Assembly (NCBI GenBank): GCA_051651625.1
Contig: JBOFSQ010000065.1
Coordinates: 1 to 64,000, forward strand
Direction of reading: 5' to 3'
DNA: 64,000 nt
From: JBOFSQ01 sp051651625
Lineage (GTDB): Bacteria > Planctomycetota > Planctomycetia > Pirellulales > Thermoguttaceae
Shown here: piece by piece, positions 52,234-61,270 of the stretch
Layout of the letters: each line of letters begins with the position of its first letter
Numbering within the stretch: position 1 is the stretch's first letter
Translations under genes and position numbers: made by a program
The notes under the pieces: generated by a model
Seen by the model: the letters and a program-made list of their open reading frames with translations, nothing else
The model's database searches: none
Told to the model about the DNA's origin: nothing

Positions 52234-53010
52234 CTACCCCACCTTCAGCATTTTGTTGATGAGACCGTTGGTGAGTTCGTCTTGCGACTGCATCATTTTG
52301 ACGTTCATTTCGAGCGCACGCGATGCGACGATGAGTTCGATCATTTCGGTCGAAGGATTCGTTGCGGAACCTTCGAGGTGTTCATTCATGACGCGGCGAC
52401 GTGATTCCGATGGAATCTCGGTCTGCTTCGCCTCGTTGCGGTACATCGTCTCGCCGACTTTTACCATCTGCGTCATGTCACTCGGTATGACGAGCGAGAG
52501 AGCCTGCGCCCGCGCACCGTTTTGAAGTACAACACCGTCATCTGAAAAGTTCCACGTCGGGTCGTTGGTGTCGATGATGACCGGTTCGCCTTCGTTGTCG
52601 AGAACGCTGAAGCGACTCCGCCCCTGTTCGGTGACGAGCATTCCGTCGTTGCGAACGACGAACATTCCAGCGCGGGTCAGGAACTCTTTACCGTTCGACA
52701 TGTCGCGTACACGGAACCACCCTTCACCTTCGATGGCGAGGTCGGTCTTGTTTCCCGTCTCTTTGATCGGGCCTTGGGCGAACTCGGTTTTCGTACCGAT
52801 AGTGAGGTTTCCGCCGGAAAGTTCGTTGAACGTACCGCTATACGGCGAGTCTTCGCCGAGCAAAACACGCTCGGTTGGCCGCGCGATCTGTAGCGCCAAT
52901 TCCCGCTTGAACGCTGGAGTTTCTACGTTGGCGATGTTGTTGGCAATCGTGCGAATCCGGTATTCTTGTGCGTGCGCCCCTTCGGAGGAAACGTAGAGAC
53001 CGTAAGACAT
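52234..53010 (-). CDS. flgF: Flagellar hook-basal body protein, FlgF-like
   Basis: 258 residues from ATG 53010 (MSYGLYVSSEGAHAQEYRIR). The rod motif IRTIANNIANVETPAFKREL is at the N-terminus and IELIVASRALEMNVKMMQSQ at the C-terminus. The middle (FLTRAGMFVVRNDGMLVTEQG) is the FlgE/F/G-like domain. Order next to flgG supports FlgF, the proximal rod protein; other FlgE/F/G family members cannot be fully excluded. The 211 bp upstream of the start to 53221 shows no gene. Confidence 0.85.
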   Translation of the reverse strand: MSYGLYVSSEGAHAQEYRIRTIANNIANVETPAFKRELALQIARPTERVLLGEDSPYSGTFNELSGGNLTIGTKTEFAQGPIKETGNKTDLAIEGEGWFRVRDMSNGKEFLTRAGMFVVRNDGMLVTEQGRSRFSVLDNEGEPVIIDTNDPTWNFSDDGVVLQNGARAQALSLVIPSDMTQMVKVGETMYRNEAKQTEIPSESRRRVMNEHLEGSATNPSTEMIELIVASRALEMNVKMMQSQDELTNGLINKMLKVG

Positions 53011-53221
53011 TGCGATTCTCGAAAACAGGTGAACGTCACCGAACGCCGCAACCATACAAAAGGTTACGAGTCGCCGAGTGAGGGGCCTGTATCGGGTTTT
53101 CCGGTTGCCCGCGTTAGAGAAAACGGGGCGAGTTTGCCGATTGCGCGGGTAAAAATGTCACGGCGCGGGAGAATGGGCAAGGTGAAGAGAATGCGAAATC
53201 AAACCTGATACTGATGAGCAG

Positions 53222-53350
53222 CAAAAAACACGGACACACGGACTATCACGGACAAACACGGACCTACACGGACAATTCTAGTGCCTGTCCGTGTCAGTCC
53301 GTGAAAGTCCGTGTTTGTCCGTGTGTCCGTGTTCGTCCGTGTGTCCATGT
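53222..53350. repeat. Inverted CCGTGT/ACACGG micro-repeat array
   Basis: About six ACACGGAC-type units on the left are mirrored by about eight GTCCGTGT-type units on the right around AATTCTAGTGCC. It would form one long hairpin just after the stop of the MBL hydrolase gene and ahead of flgF. Confidence 0.85.
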
Positions 53351-53361
53351 TCTTGTGTTGT

Positions 53362-54135
53362 TCACTTCATATCTCTGATTCGCAGTTCTTGCGATGGTAT
53401 AGCGTCGAGAAACGCCTTTTGGATTGCACCGACGTGGGTCTCGCCGTAGTGATACGGATAAACAACTTTCGCCTTTACCATCTCGGCGGCACGGACGGCC
53501 TGTGCGGGAGTCATTGTGTACGGCTGGTTGATCGGGAGGAAGGCGATGTCGATCTTCTCCAGCGACGCCATTTCGGGGATGTCTTCAGTGTCACCGGCGA
53601 TGTAGAGCCGCAGCGTTCCGAGCGTGATGACGTATCCGTTGTCGCGGTGTTTTGGATGATATTTGTCGCGGCCTTCGGTTGTGTTGTACGCCGGAACCGC
53701 TTCGACAATGATCCCGCCTTCTGCACCGAACTTCTCACCATTTTTGAGAGTCTTGATGTCGCAGACTTTTTCGATCTGCTTCGCGGCGGCGTCGTTGGCA
53801 ACGATGACTGTCTCTTTTTTGACGACAGCCGCGATGGCCTTGGTATCGAGGTGGTCGGCGTGTTCGTGTGTGATAAGGATGAGGTCGGCCTTCGGACAGG
53901 CGGCGTAGTCGGCGTACTCACTCACCGGATCGATGTAGATTGTCTTGCCGCCTGCGACCAGCATCAAACTCGCGTGACCGAAAAACGTGATCGCTGGCAG
54001 CGGCGCGTTCTGCTCGGCACCAACGACGTTGATTGTGTCGGTGGCGTAAGTTTTTTCACCAAATTTCTGCGGCGCAGTCGTGTACGGCAGAGCGAGCACA
54101 ATCGACACCAAGCAAGATATTGACAGTACGGTCAT
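53362..54135 (-). CDS. Secreted MBL-fold metal-dependent hydrolase (UPF0173-like)
   Basis: 257 residues from ATG 54135, AAGGGAA upstream. A hydrophobic N-terminus (VLSISCLVSIVLALPY) suggests export. The beta-lactamase fold shows FFGHASLMLVAGGKTIYIDP, then LITHEHADHLD with the zinc ligands, YIAGDTEDIPEM and a final YPYHYGETH. UPF0173 members are RNA-/phosphodiester-type hydrolases of unclear substrate; exported versions occur in Planctomycetota and Bacteroidota. Confidence 0.88.
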   Translation of the reverse strand: MTVLSISCLVSIVLALPYTTAPQKFGEKTYATDTINVVGAEQNAPLPAITFFGHASLMLVAGGKTIYIDPVSEYADYAACPKADLILITHEHADHLDTKAIAAVVKKETVIVANDAAAKQIEKVCDIKTLKNGEKFGAEGGIIVEAVPAYNTTEGRDKYHPKHRDNGYVITLGTLRLYIAGDTEDIPEMASLEKIDIAFLPINQPYTMTPAQAVRAAEMVKAKVVYPYHYGETHVGAIQKAFLDAIPSQELRIRDMK

Positions 54136-54241
54136 AGAACATTCCCTTTCAAGTTGGACTTTGTGTAAACGTTGGCCACCATTCAAAACGGCGGGGCGTA
54201 GAGTATATCACAAGCCATTCGATATGGCAACGAGTAGTTAA

Positions 54242-54312
54242 GGTTCGGCATAGCCGAACCCTCCAGTTATCAACGCCGCAGGCGTTTGGAGGGTTCGGCT
54301 ATGCCGAACCGC
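54242..54312. repeat. Family B core (palindrome pair only)
   Basis: GGTTCGGCATAGCCGAACC and GGTTCGGCTATGCCGAACC around CGCCGCAGGCG, very similar to 23689-23762; terminal arms missing. Confidence 0.8.
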
Positions 54313-54339
54313 TGTGCGAGTGCAAGTATCCGAGCGGGG

Positions 54340-54489
54340 CTAATACACCGTTGCGGTAAAACAGGAACCTTGAAGAGACGGCGTGAGGTTTGTCGGTAAT
54401 ACGTTTTTTTCTAGGTAGTTCGCACACGGCTCGCCGATGCCGACTCGTAGATGACCGATGACGGTGTAGTCCACTTCGGCATGTTTCAT
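54340..54489 (-). CDS. Possible small protein of 49 residues
   Basis: Begins MKHAEVDYTVIGHLRVGIGE and ends in TAG at 54340, divergent from the HEAT-repeat gene. The residue mix looks protein-like (no low-complexity bias, four-residue GIGE/CAN elements), but there is no recognisable family and only a weak GGAT upstream. It may be the remnant of a longer gene. Confidence 0.25.
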   Translation of the reverse strand: MKHAEVDYTVIGHLRVGIGEPCANYLEKNVLPTNLTPSLQGSCFTATVY

Positions 54490-54508
54490 ACTCAATCCGT
54501 TTGAGCGT

Positions 54509-56116
54509 ATGGCCCGTGCAATCGACCAGACGATTCGGCACCTTGCCCAGTCGAACAATCGTGCCGCAATGAGGCTTCTCTTTGCGGCCATTCACTCATC
54601 GCACGCGAGCGTTCGGCGTGGTGCGTGTCGGTACATCCTCGCCACTCCTAGGTCGGCTCAGGAGTTGGTCCGCGACATAAGCACATACAGCGAAGAGACT
54701 CTCGAAACACTCCGCGATAACGTCACGCGGCTTATCCCTGTCCTGACGCTGGCGATCTGGTCGAGCGACCCCGGACTGCGACGAAACTCACTCGACGCCA
54801 TCCGCATACTTCGCCTGACGGAAATCATCCCCGACCTAATCGGTACGATGTTTCCTGTCGGTGTACCGCAGGGATCGGATGAAGACCGGCGTACAGAGCG
54901 GGTCATCGAGACGCTTGTTTATCTCGTCGGCATACTCGGCGAGTCTAGTTTGAACGACACCCAGTCGCAAGAACACGTCGGGAAAATCGTTGAACGTACA
55001 GCCAGTTCGCTCGACCGCACATTGCGTCAAATCGCGGCGAAGCAAATACCGCTTTGGATGCGGTTGTTCCTCATTTTATACCCATACTTGTCTGCACACA
55101 ACGCCGCTATTTGCGGCGTACTCGATGACTCCTCTCACCCATCTTATACCGCAATCTACCGCTTTCTTTTGAGCGGGCCGGTGGAAGTTGTCAGTCGTTT
55201 TTTAATCGACCGTCTACAGGAACCGGAAGAGCTGGCCAGAACACTCATCGGCGTCCTTTCCAAACGCGAAGATGCTGTCTTTCTGGGAACGCTATTCAAC
55301 TTTCTCGCCAATCCACCTGATGCCGAGACGGTCCAACACCACTTGCGGCGAGTCACCGTTATTGCGTGGATCAACTCGCTCGAAAGTGTCTTACAACGAT
55401 CAACGTCGGAACAGCAGTGTGGTTTGGTTCGTTTTCTCCGTGCATCGTCGATTACGCCGGACGAACTTTTCACCGCCCTTATGGCGATTTTTGAGAAGTC
55501 TGCATATCCAGCGGCGCGCGGGGCGGCTCTTGCGGCGATTCCGCTGGAAGCACCTCGCGCCATCGACACAACGATATTGGCAGCACTGGAATCGCCCGAA
55601 CCAGAAATCCAATGCGCCGCGCTCAGGCAAGCCGACGCCCGCAAACTGCCGGGGGCCGTGTCGATGATCTTGACGTTTGCCGATTCGCCCGATGCGCGCG
55701 TCCGCGAGACTGTCGCCGAACTGCTTCCGAGCGTTCGGTTTCCGAGATTCCTTGAGGTCTACGACTCAATCGATGCAAAATATCGCAAGACGTTCTTCAA
55801 GAAAGTCTGTTCGATTGACTCGAATGTTCCATCACTGATGCGGGCGATCCTTCTGGGACGCAACGTCGCCGATCAAGTTAAAGTTTTGGGGTGCATCATC
55901 GACGGCGACCTCATCAACCAACTCGAAGATGACGTAGCACAACTAGCCGTGCGCGGCCAGACGGAAGCGTTGCGAATCGGAGCGATTCAGCTCTTGACAC
56001 TCGGTCAGCGTACAAGTACACGCAACACACTTATCCAAATACTTCACCGTGACCCCAGCGAAGCCGTTCGCAACGCGGCACAGCAAGCACTCGAACGCCG
56101 TCCGGTGACGATGTAA
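54509..56116 (+). CDS. HEAT-repeat protein
   Basis: 535 residues from ATG 54509. Almost entirely alpha-helical, with repeated HEAT-type units such as LLFAAIHSSHASVRRGACRY, VLTLAIWSSDPGLRRNSLDA, AALESPEPEIQCAALRQADA and LADSPD-like ADSPDARVRETVAELLP. No catalytic motif, signal peptide or membrane helix, so a cytoplasmic protein-interaction scaffold is likely. The stop TAA is followed at once by the TAGACC end of a family B repeat. Confidence 0.75.
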   Translation: MARAIDQTIRHLAQSNNRAAMRLLFAAIHSSHASVRRGACRYILATPRSAQELVRDISTYSEETLETLRDNVTRLIPVLTLAIWSSDPGLRRNSLDAIRILRLTEIIPDLIGTMFPVGVPQGSDEDRRTERVIETLVYLVGILGESSLNDTQSQEHVGKIVERTASSLDRTLRQIAAKQIPLWMRLFLILYPYLSAHNAAICGVLDDSSHPSYTAIYRFLLSGPVEVVSRFLIDRLQEPEELARTLIGVLSKREDAVFLGTLFNFLANPPDAETVQHHLRRVTVIAWINSLESVLQRSTSEQQCGLVRFLRASSITPDELFTALMAIFEKSAYPAARGAALAAIPLEAPRAIDTTILAALESPEPEIQCAALRQADARKLPGAVSMILTFADSPDARVRETVAELLPSVRFPRFLEVYDSIDAKYRKTFFKKVCSIDSNVPSLMRAILLGRNVADQVKVLGCIIDGDLINQLEDDVAQLAVRGQTEALRIGAIQLLTLGQRTSTRNTLIQILHRDPSEAVRNAAQQALERRPVTM

Positions 56117-56210
56117 TAGACCGTTCGAAAACTTGCACACGCACAGCGGTTCGGCATAGCCGAACCTGAACTACCAAATCGTCCCAACTTCATGTTTCCG
56201 AACGAGACTA
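56117..56210. repeat. Short family B element (94 bp)
   Basis: TAGACCGTTCGAAAACTTGC at the left and GTTTCCGAACGAGACTA at the right, with one GGTTCGGCATAGCCGAACC core. It lacks the second core and CTCCAG hairpin of the 145-bp form, so it may be an internal deletion derivative. Confidence 0.85.
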
Positions 56211-56236
56211 ATCACTCAATTCACAATGGTTTATCC

Positions 56237-57166
56237 ATGCTTTCATCGCAACGTCTCACAACAGTGTTCGTAATTTTGTTTGTGACGATGGTGTCGTCGC
56301 TGCGTGCGGAGTCGTTTCCGCGCGTCCCAGACGTACCGCGGGTTCCCAGTTACGCGCAAGCGAAACCAGACACGCCTCGTTCACGCAGTTTTTTCAACAC
56401 GTTTCGGCGACGATTCGATCCAAATCGTCCGGTGGAAGTGTTACCTTACATCACACCGATCTTGGTGGTAGCGGGGCTGATTGGCGTGGTGATGATTGGT
56501 GTCATTGCCTACAACAATCTGGTCTTGAGGTACACAAAGAAGAACGGGTTCGACTCGCCCAAACGACTCTTCGACGAACTCTGTATGCTCCACGAGATTC
56601 TGCGTTCGGAACGACAGTTTTTGAAGTTGTTTGCCGAGACTCGCGGGCTGCCCGATCCGCTCACGCTGTTTGTTGAACCGAAGTTTTTTCTCGACGCGCA
56701 GCAAAACCCAGACTTTTCCCGTCATCGCGTGATGCTAGAAGGGTTGCTGATAAAGATGTTTGGCATTCCCGAAGAGATCGACAGTGTACCGAGCGGTTCG
56801 TGGCAGAGTGGCACGCAGTTTGGGCGTTCTGAAACGAGTGAAAATACGCAATGGGGCGACACGCAGACAATAAGTGCGAGTGGTGTGACATCATCGGCTG
56901 GTCACATCGCCGAAGAGGCGTCGATGTCGCGCGCGGTGCCGAACGAGTCGGCACCAGTTTCGGCGTCTCCGATGACGCGGCTTGTTCGCACGATCAAGCA
57001 TTGCGTCTATCGCTGGGACGACTTTTCTTCTGCGATTCGCCACATGATTGCGCGGCGTGTTGGTGCGATGGCGATTCCACAAACTGCGACTGTCAAACCG
57101 CGTCCGAGCATCCAGTTTCGCTCTGTCAATTCACGCATCCCGATCACCGAACTCGAAGGGAGATGA
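56237..57166 (+). CDS. Membrane protein of unknown function
   Basis: 309 residues from ATG 56237. A signal-like N-terminus (RLTTVFVILFVTMVSSLRA), a short linker, and a membrane helix near residues 75-97 (ITPILVVAGLIGVVMIGVIA). The cytoplasmic part contains a helical region, FDSPKRLFDELCMLHEILRS and FLKLFAETRGLPDPLTLFVE, followed by a Ser/Thr-rich tail. This arrangement recurs in planctomycete hypothetical proteins. No functional motif recognised. Confidence 0.65.
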   Translation: MLSSQRLTTVFVILFVTMVSSLRAESFPRVPDVPRVPSYAQAKPDTPRSRSFFNTFRRRFDPNRPVEVLPYITPILVVAGLIGVVMIGVIAYNNLVLRYTKKNGFDSPKRLFDELCMLHEILRSERQFLKLFAETRGLPDPLTLFVEPKFFLDAQQNPDFSRHRVMLEGLLIKMFGIPEEIDSVPSGSWQSGTQFGRSETSENTQWGDTQTISASGVTSSAGHIAEEASMSRAVPNESAPVSASPMTRLVRTIKHCVYRWDDFSSAIRHMIARRVGAMAIPQTATVKPRPSIQFRSVNSRIPITELEGR

Positions 57167-57176
57167 ATACCAAGCA

Positions 57177-57208
57177 CTGGAGGGTTCGGCTATGCCGAAC
57201 CTGAACTA
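57177..57208. repeat. Truncated family B element supplying a stop codon
   Basis: CTGGAGGGTTCGGCTATGCC / GAACCTGAACTA. The GAACTAC arm, read on the minus strand, gives the TAG stop (57206-57208) of the class II aldolase. Confidence 0.7.
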
Positions 57209-57979
57209 CTCATACGGCGGTTGGAATGCGCGGTGGGCGATGCCAGCGGCGGGCCACGTCGCGCGGAAAACGTCCTGCGAACACGCCGCGTCTGGTGTTG
57301 CCGACGACGGATAACGCGGGTCAGAAAGACCGAGACGTTTCTTGAGTGCGAGCAAGTCGCGCATCTCGCCTTCGGTCAAGTAACCGATGTGACCGAGCGA
57401 CTTCAGTAGCAAAAGCGTGCGACAGTAGGCGTCGAGAATTTCGGTGTGCCAGTACGCCTCTTCAACCGTCGTGCCAAACGTAACAGTGCCGTGATTGGCC
57501 TGAATAATCGCCTGCGCATCGTGAACGAACGGCAATATCGCCGCTGCAAGTTCGTCGCCGCCCGGAATCGCGTAAGCCGCTATCGGAACTTCACCAAGCA
57601 GCACCTCCACTTCTGGCAGAACCCGCTGCGGCAACGCCTCGCGGGCGATCCCAAACGCCGTCGCATGCGGCGGATGACAGTGAACAACCGCGCGAATCGA
57701 CGGACGTTCACGCATTATCAAAAGATGCAGCAGCACCTCGCTTGTCCGCTTACGCTTCCCCTCAAGCTGCCGCCCTTCGCCATCGACGATGCAGAGATCG
57801 TCCGGCTTCATAAAACCTTTGCAGATTTTCGTCGGCGTGCAGAGAAACCGTTCGTCGTCGAGACGGGCACTGATGTTTCCATCGTGCCCAGCGGCGAAGT
57901 CCTTGGCGTACATACGCCGACCCATCTCGCAGATTTCTTCGCGCAGTGTTTGTTCGCGTAACGACTGTTCGGTAGACAT
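57206..57979 (-). CDS. Class II aldolase/adducin family protein
   Basis: 257 residues from ATG 57979, GAGG five bases before. GHDGNISARLDDERFLCTPT is the substrate loop, VVHCHPPHATAFGIA holds two zinc His, and QANHGTVTFGTTVEEAYWH the third. Members include L-fuculose-1-phosphate, L-rhamnulose-1-phosphate and L-ribulose-5-phosphate enzymes; the length and motif set fit the fuculose-phosphate aldolase type. A role in deoxy-sugar breakdown with the rhamnosidase and RhaT is possible but not shown by location. The stop comes from a family B arm. Confidence 0.85.
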   Translation of the reverse strand: MSTEQSLREQTLREEICEMGRRMYAKDFAAGHDGNISARLDDERFLCTPTKICKGFMKPDDLCIVDGEGRQLEGKRKRTSEVLLHLLIMRERPSIRAVVHCHPPHATAFGIAREALPQRVLPEVEVLLGEVPIAAYAIPGGDELAAAILPFVHDAQAIIQANHGTVTFGTTVEEAYWHTEILDAYCRTLLLLKSLGHIGYLTEGEMRDLLALKKRLGLSDPRYPSSATPDAACSQDVFRATWPAAGIAHRAFQPPYE

Positions 57980-58009
57980 TGAAACCTCAATACGTCACTC
58001 CGGCCTCAC

Positions 58010-58130
58010 CGCGTCATTCCCGCGTAGGCGGGTGCTTCGTAGACGTTACATCCGTTCTCACGCTGCACTCGCTTACGCTTCCCGCTCTGATTCAGGCACT
58101 CGCTTACGCTTCGTGTTCTTATGCGGACAT
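58010..58130. repeat. Family A half and two family D units
   Basis: CGTCATTCCCGCGTAGGCGG, then GCACTCGCTTACGCTTCCCG and GGCACTCGCTTACGCTTCGT, between the aldolase and pnp genes. Confidence 0.65.
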
Positions 58131-58148
58131 GCGGGAATGATGTGATGT

Positions 58149-60575
58149 TTACCGGTCGCCGCCACGATAACCACCGCGGTCGCCGCCGCCGCGACTTTCG
58201 CCACCGCGTCCGCGATCAAATCCGCCGCGTCCACGGTCGCCACCGCCACGATGTTCACCACCGCCACTGCGTCCACGGTCGCCGCCGCGATCTCCACCGC
58301 GTCCGCCACGATCACCACCTCGGTCGCCGCCGCCACGATGTTCACCGCCGCCGCGATATTCGCGCTCGTTGTGTTCACGCGGCGGACGACTGTCCGAATG
58401 ACCGTCGCCACCGGCGTCGGCTTGTATACCTTCACCCTGCGCGACAGCTTTACGCGACAACTTAATACGGTTTTGATCATCAATAGCGAGAACCTTCACC
58501 GGGAAGACATCGCCAACTTTGCAGACATCGTAAATGCTCGCAATGTATTCGTCGGAGAACTCGCTGACGTGGCAGAGGCCATCGCGTCCGGGGAGCACTT
58601 CAACGAAGGCACCAAAATCTTTGAGGCCAGTAACGACGCCATCATAGATTTTGCCAATCTCAACAGCACCGCCAGTTCGCGTCACTTCGGCAAACGCAGC
58701 CTGCGCACTCGCTTCGTCGTGCGACGCGATGAGAACAGTTCCGTCGTTGTCGATCTCGATGAGAGCACCGGTTCGCTCTTGCAGTGCACGGATGTTCTTG
58801 CCGCCGGGGCCGATGAGAAGACCGATTTTTTCGGGGTCGATCTTCGCACGCAAAAGACGCGGCGCGTTCGGAGAAAGATTTTCAGCCGGACGCGGAATCG
58901 CCGACAGCATCTTACGCAAAATCGCAATGCGTGCGTCGCGTGATTGTGTCATCGTCGCCCGAATGATCTCGCCGCTGATGCCAGCGATCTTGAGGTCGAG
59001 CTGAATGCCGGTGATACCGTTTTGAGTTCCGGCGATTTTGAAGTCCATATCGCCGTAGTGGTCTTCGTCGCCCATAATGTCGGTGAGCAAGACCCAGCGA
59101 TCAGTCTCTTTGACAAGACCAACCGAAATCCCCGCAACCGGATTGCTGATCGGAACGCCCGCAGCCATCAGGCCGAGTGTCGCACCGCAGACCGACGCCA
59201 TCGAACTCGAACCGTTCGATTCGAGAATGTCGGAGATGACGCGAATCGTGTATGGAAACTCGTCCGCTTGCGGGAGCACTGGTTTGACGCTGCGTTCGGC
59301 GAGGGCACCGTGACCATATTCACGACGACCGGGGCCGCGATACGGTTTGCACTCGCCAACCGAAAACGACGGGAAGTTGTAGTCGAGCATGAACTTCTTC
59401 GAGTAGTCTTCAAAGAGTCCTTCGACACGCTGTTCGTCGCGTCCCGTTCCGAGTGTGATTGTGATAAGGGCTTGCGTCTCGCCGCGCTGAAACACCGCGC
59501 TGCCGTGGACGCACGGCAAAATGTTGACGCGGCACTCGATGTCGCGGAGGTCGTTCATACCGCGTCCGTCGGGGCGAGTCCCAGAAAGGATTTGGTCGCG
59601 GACGACACGTTCTTCGAGTTCGTGCCACGCGGTCTCGAAGAGATCGCTGTTCCAAGTTTGCTGCGAATTTGCAGCGGTTTCACCGAACGGATTCCCTTCG
59701 CCGACCGGCCCATTGACGACCGGTGCGCACGGCGTATTCGGGAAGAATACGGCCTTCGCTTCGCTCTTGACGTTGCGGCACGCCTCGTTTCGTGCGGCCT
59801 TTCCGCTCGTGCGTTTTGCTTCCCAAAAACGGTCGTAGTATTTTTCTTTGAGGGCGTGATAGAGCGGCTCGTATGCTGGCGGATCGTAACTCATCGTCGT
59901 TACGCCAACCTTTTCACGCAGCTCGCGCTGGAGGTCGCAAATCTGGCGGATGAAGTCGTGGGCCGTCATGATGGCGTTGTACATCACGTCTTCGGGGAGT
60001 TCGCGGGCGAACCCTTCGATCATTATGACGTGTTCGCTGCTGCCGGAGACGATGAGATCGAGGTCACTTTCTTCGAGTTGTTCGGCTGTCGGGAACGGAA
60101 TGACCTGCCCGTTGACCAGACCGACGCGAACCGAACCGAGCGGGCCATCGAACGGCAGCGGCGAAATATAGCAGGCCGCTGCGGAGCCGTTCATGGCGAG
60201 AATATCGGGGTCGATTGTTTTGTCGCAGGCCATCACAAACGAGAGCACTTGCACCTCGTTCAGAAAACCTTTCGGAAAGAGTGGCCGGAGTGGCCGGTCG
60301 ATGAGACGCGACGTGAGCGTCTCTTTGAGGGACGGACGATTTTCACGTTTGAGATAACCGCCCGGAAACTTTCCAGCGGCTGACGCCCGTTCGCGGTAGT
60401 CACACGTTAGCGGGAAGAAGTCGCCGCCGGGGCGTCCCGGGGCGGTCGTCGCTGCACACAATACAACATTGTTTCCATAACCAACTAGACAGCTTCCAGC
60501 CGCCTGCTTCGCCAGTTCTCCCGTTTCAATCCAAAGGATACCGGCACCAATCTGCTTTTCTACTCTAATTTTCAA
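58149..60575 (-). CDS. pnp: Polynucleotide phosphorylase with RGG-rich tail
   Basis: 808 residues from TTG 60575 (KIRVEKQIGAGILWIETGEL), seven bases after AGGA; no ATG or GTG is better placed. Two RNase PH domains (FFPLTCDYRERASAAGKFPGG; ETQALITITLGTGRDEQRVE; phosphate site DILESNGSSSMASVCGATLG), then KH (LIGPGGKNIRALQERTGA) and S1 (GKIYDGVVTGLKDFGAFVEV). The last 80-90 residues are Arg/Gly/Asp repeats such as RGGGDRGGDRGGRGGDRGG, as in some RNA-binding proteins and DEAD-box helicases. The enzyme degrades RNA 3' to 5' by phosphorolysis. rpsO lies upstream, the usual arrangement. Confidence 0.96.
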   Translation of the reverse strand: MKIRVEKQIGAGILWIETGELAKQAAGSCLVGYGNNVVLCAATTAPGRPGGDFFPLTCDYRERASAAGKFPGGYLKRENRPSLKETLTSRLIDRPLRPLFPKGFLNEVQVLSFVMACDKTIDPDILAMNGSAAACYISPLPFDGPLGSVRVGLVNGQVIPFPTAEQLEESDLDLIVSGSSEHVIMIEGFARELPEDVMYNAIMTAHDFIRQICDLQRELREKVGVTTMSYDPPAYEPLYHALKEKYYDRFWEAKRTSGKAARNEACRNVKSEAKAVFFPNTPCAPVVNGPVGEGNPFGETAANSQQTWNSDLFETAWHELEERVVRDQILSGTRPDGRGMNDLRDIECRVNILPCVHGSAVFQRGETQALITITLGTGRDEQRVEGLFEDYSKKFMLDYNFPSFSVGECKPYRGPGRREYGHGALAERSVKPVLPQADEFPYTIRVISDILESNGSSSMASVCGATLGLMAAGVPISNPVAGISVGLVKETDRWVLLTDIMGDEDHYGDMDFKIAGTQNGITGIQLDLKIAGISGEIIRATMTQSRDARIAILRKMLSAIPRPAENLSPNAPRLLRAKIDPEKIGLLIGPGGKNIRALQERTGALIEIDNDGTVLIASHDEASAQAAFAEVTRTGGAVEIGKIYDGVVTGLKDFGAFVEVLPGRDGLCHVSEFSDEYIASIYDVCKVGDVFPVKVLAIDDQNRIKLSRKAVAQGEGIQADAGGDGHSDSRPPREHNEREYRGGGEHRGGGDRGGDRGGRGGDRGGDRGRSGGGEHRGGGDRGRGGFDRGRGGESRGGGDRGGYRGGDR

Positions 60576-60639
60576 TTTACGTTCCTACACTTTCTTTAAC
60601 TTACATTGTTTCTTGGTAACATTGATCACGCCACATTTC

Positions 60640-60772
60640 GTCATTCCCGCGTACTCGGCGGGAATCCAGACAGAGAACGGTTTGAACAGACGCGGTAGCG
60701 ACGTTCGCGCACGCGAACCCCAAAGCGTTAGCTCTAGCCCCCCGCCGAGTACGCGGGGGTGACGGAAATCGA
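60640..60772. repeat. Family A element between rpsO and pnp
   Basis: CGTCATTCCCGCGTACTCGG and CCGCCGAGTACGCGGGGGTG arms; the centre GACGCGGTAGCGACGTTCGC and CCCCAAAGCGTTAGCTCTAG is in reverse orientation compared with 9014-9140. It sits inside the rpsO-pnp unit. Confidence 0.85.
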
Positions 60773-60808
60773 GAATGGCGGAGGCGTGAATCAGCCGTTT
60801 CTCGCCGC

Positions 60809-61081
60809 CTACTTCCTGATCTTGAGACTCTGAATGACGTCAACATAACGCTGCGGCTCGCTATTTTTGAGATAGTCGAGGAGACGCCGCCGGCGATTGA
60901 CCATCGCCATAAGGCCGCGACGGCACGAGTGGTCGCGTTTGTTGATCTTGAGGTGCTCGGTGAGCCAGTTGATTCGCTGCGTTAGAAGAGCGATTTGCAC
61001 CTCCGACGAACCTGTATCGCCCGCACTACTACCGTACTGGGCGACGATTTGCTGTTTGTCTTCTTTGGTCAGAATTGTCAT
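60809..61081 (-). CDS. rpsO: 30S ribosomal protein S15
   Basis: 90 residues from ATG 61081, preceded by a strong AGGAGG. YGSSAGDTGSSEVQIALLTQ, RINWLTEHLKINKRDHSCRR and GLMAMVNRRRRLLDYLK are the S15 signature. It binds 16S rRNA in the platform of the small subunit and commonly autoregulates. The following gene is pnp, separated here by a family A repeat. Confidence 0.97.
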   Translation of the reverse strand: MTILTKEDKQQIVAQYGSSAGDTGSSEVQIALLTQRINWLTEHLKINKRDHSCRRGLMAMVNRRRRLLDYLKNSEPQRYVDVIQSLKIRK

Positions 61082-61154
61082 TGCCTTCCCTCCTTAAATC
61101 TCTTACACGACACAATTGTAATGCACTTACACCTTCTACAAAACAGGTGCGGGA

Positions 61155-61182
61155 TTATACACAGCCGCAACCAAGCGACAAG
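61155..61182 (-). promoter_or_regulatory. Candidate promoter for rpsO
   Basis: On the minus strand TTGTCG, 16-base spacer, TATAAT, pointing at rpsO with a leader of about 70 bases. Confidence 0.6.
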
Positions 61183-61188
61183 GGGCCT

Positions 61189-61217
61189 TGACACCTTTCT
61201 ACAAAACGACTACGATT
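61189..61217 (+). promoter_or_regulatory. Candidate promoter for the small membrane protein gene
   Basis: TTGACA at 61189-61194, 17-base spacer, TACGAT at 61212-61217, a near-consensus sigma-70-type promoter. Back to back with the rpsO promoter. Confidence 0.6.
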
Positions 61218-61270
61218 GCACACAGTTTTGACGGTTTTGACGGGAACATTGGTAGACTACACAATACACC

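Noticed and set aside
58944..60383. Long plus-strand open frame of 479 codons
   Set aside because: It lies antisense to pnp, whose product is fully recognisable; the antisense frame has no domain and is rich in Arg, as expected for a shadow of a GC-rich gene.
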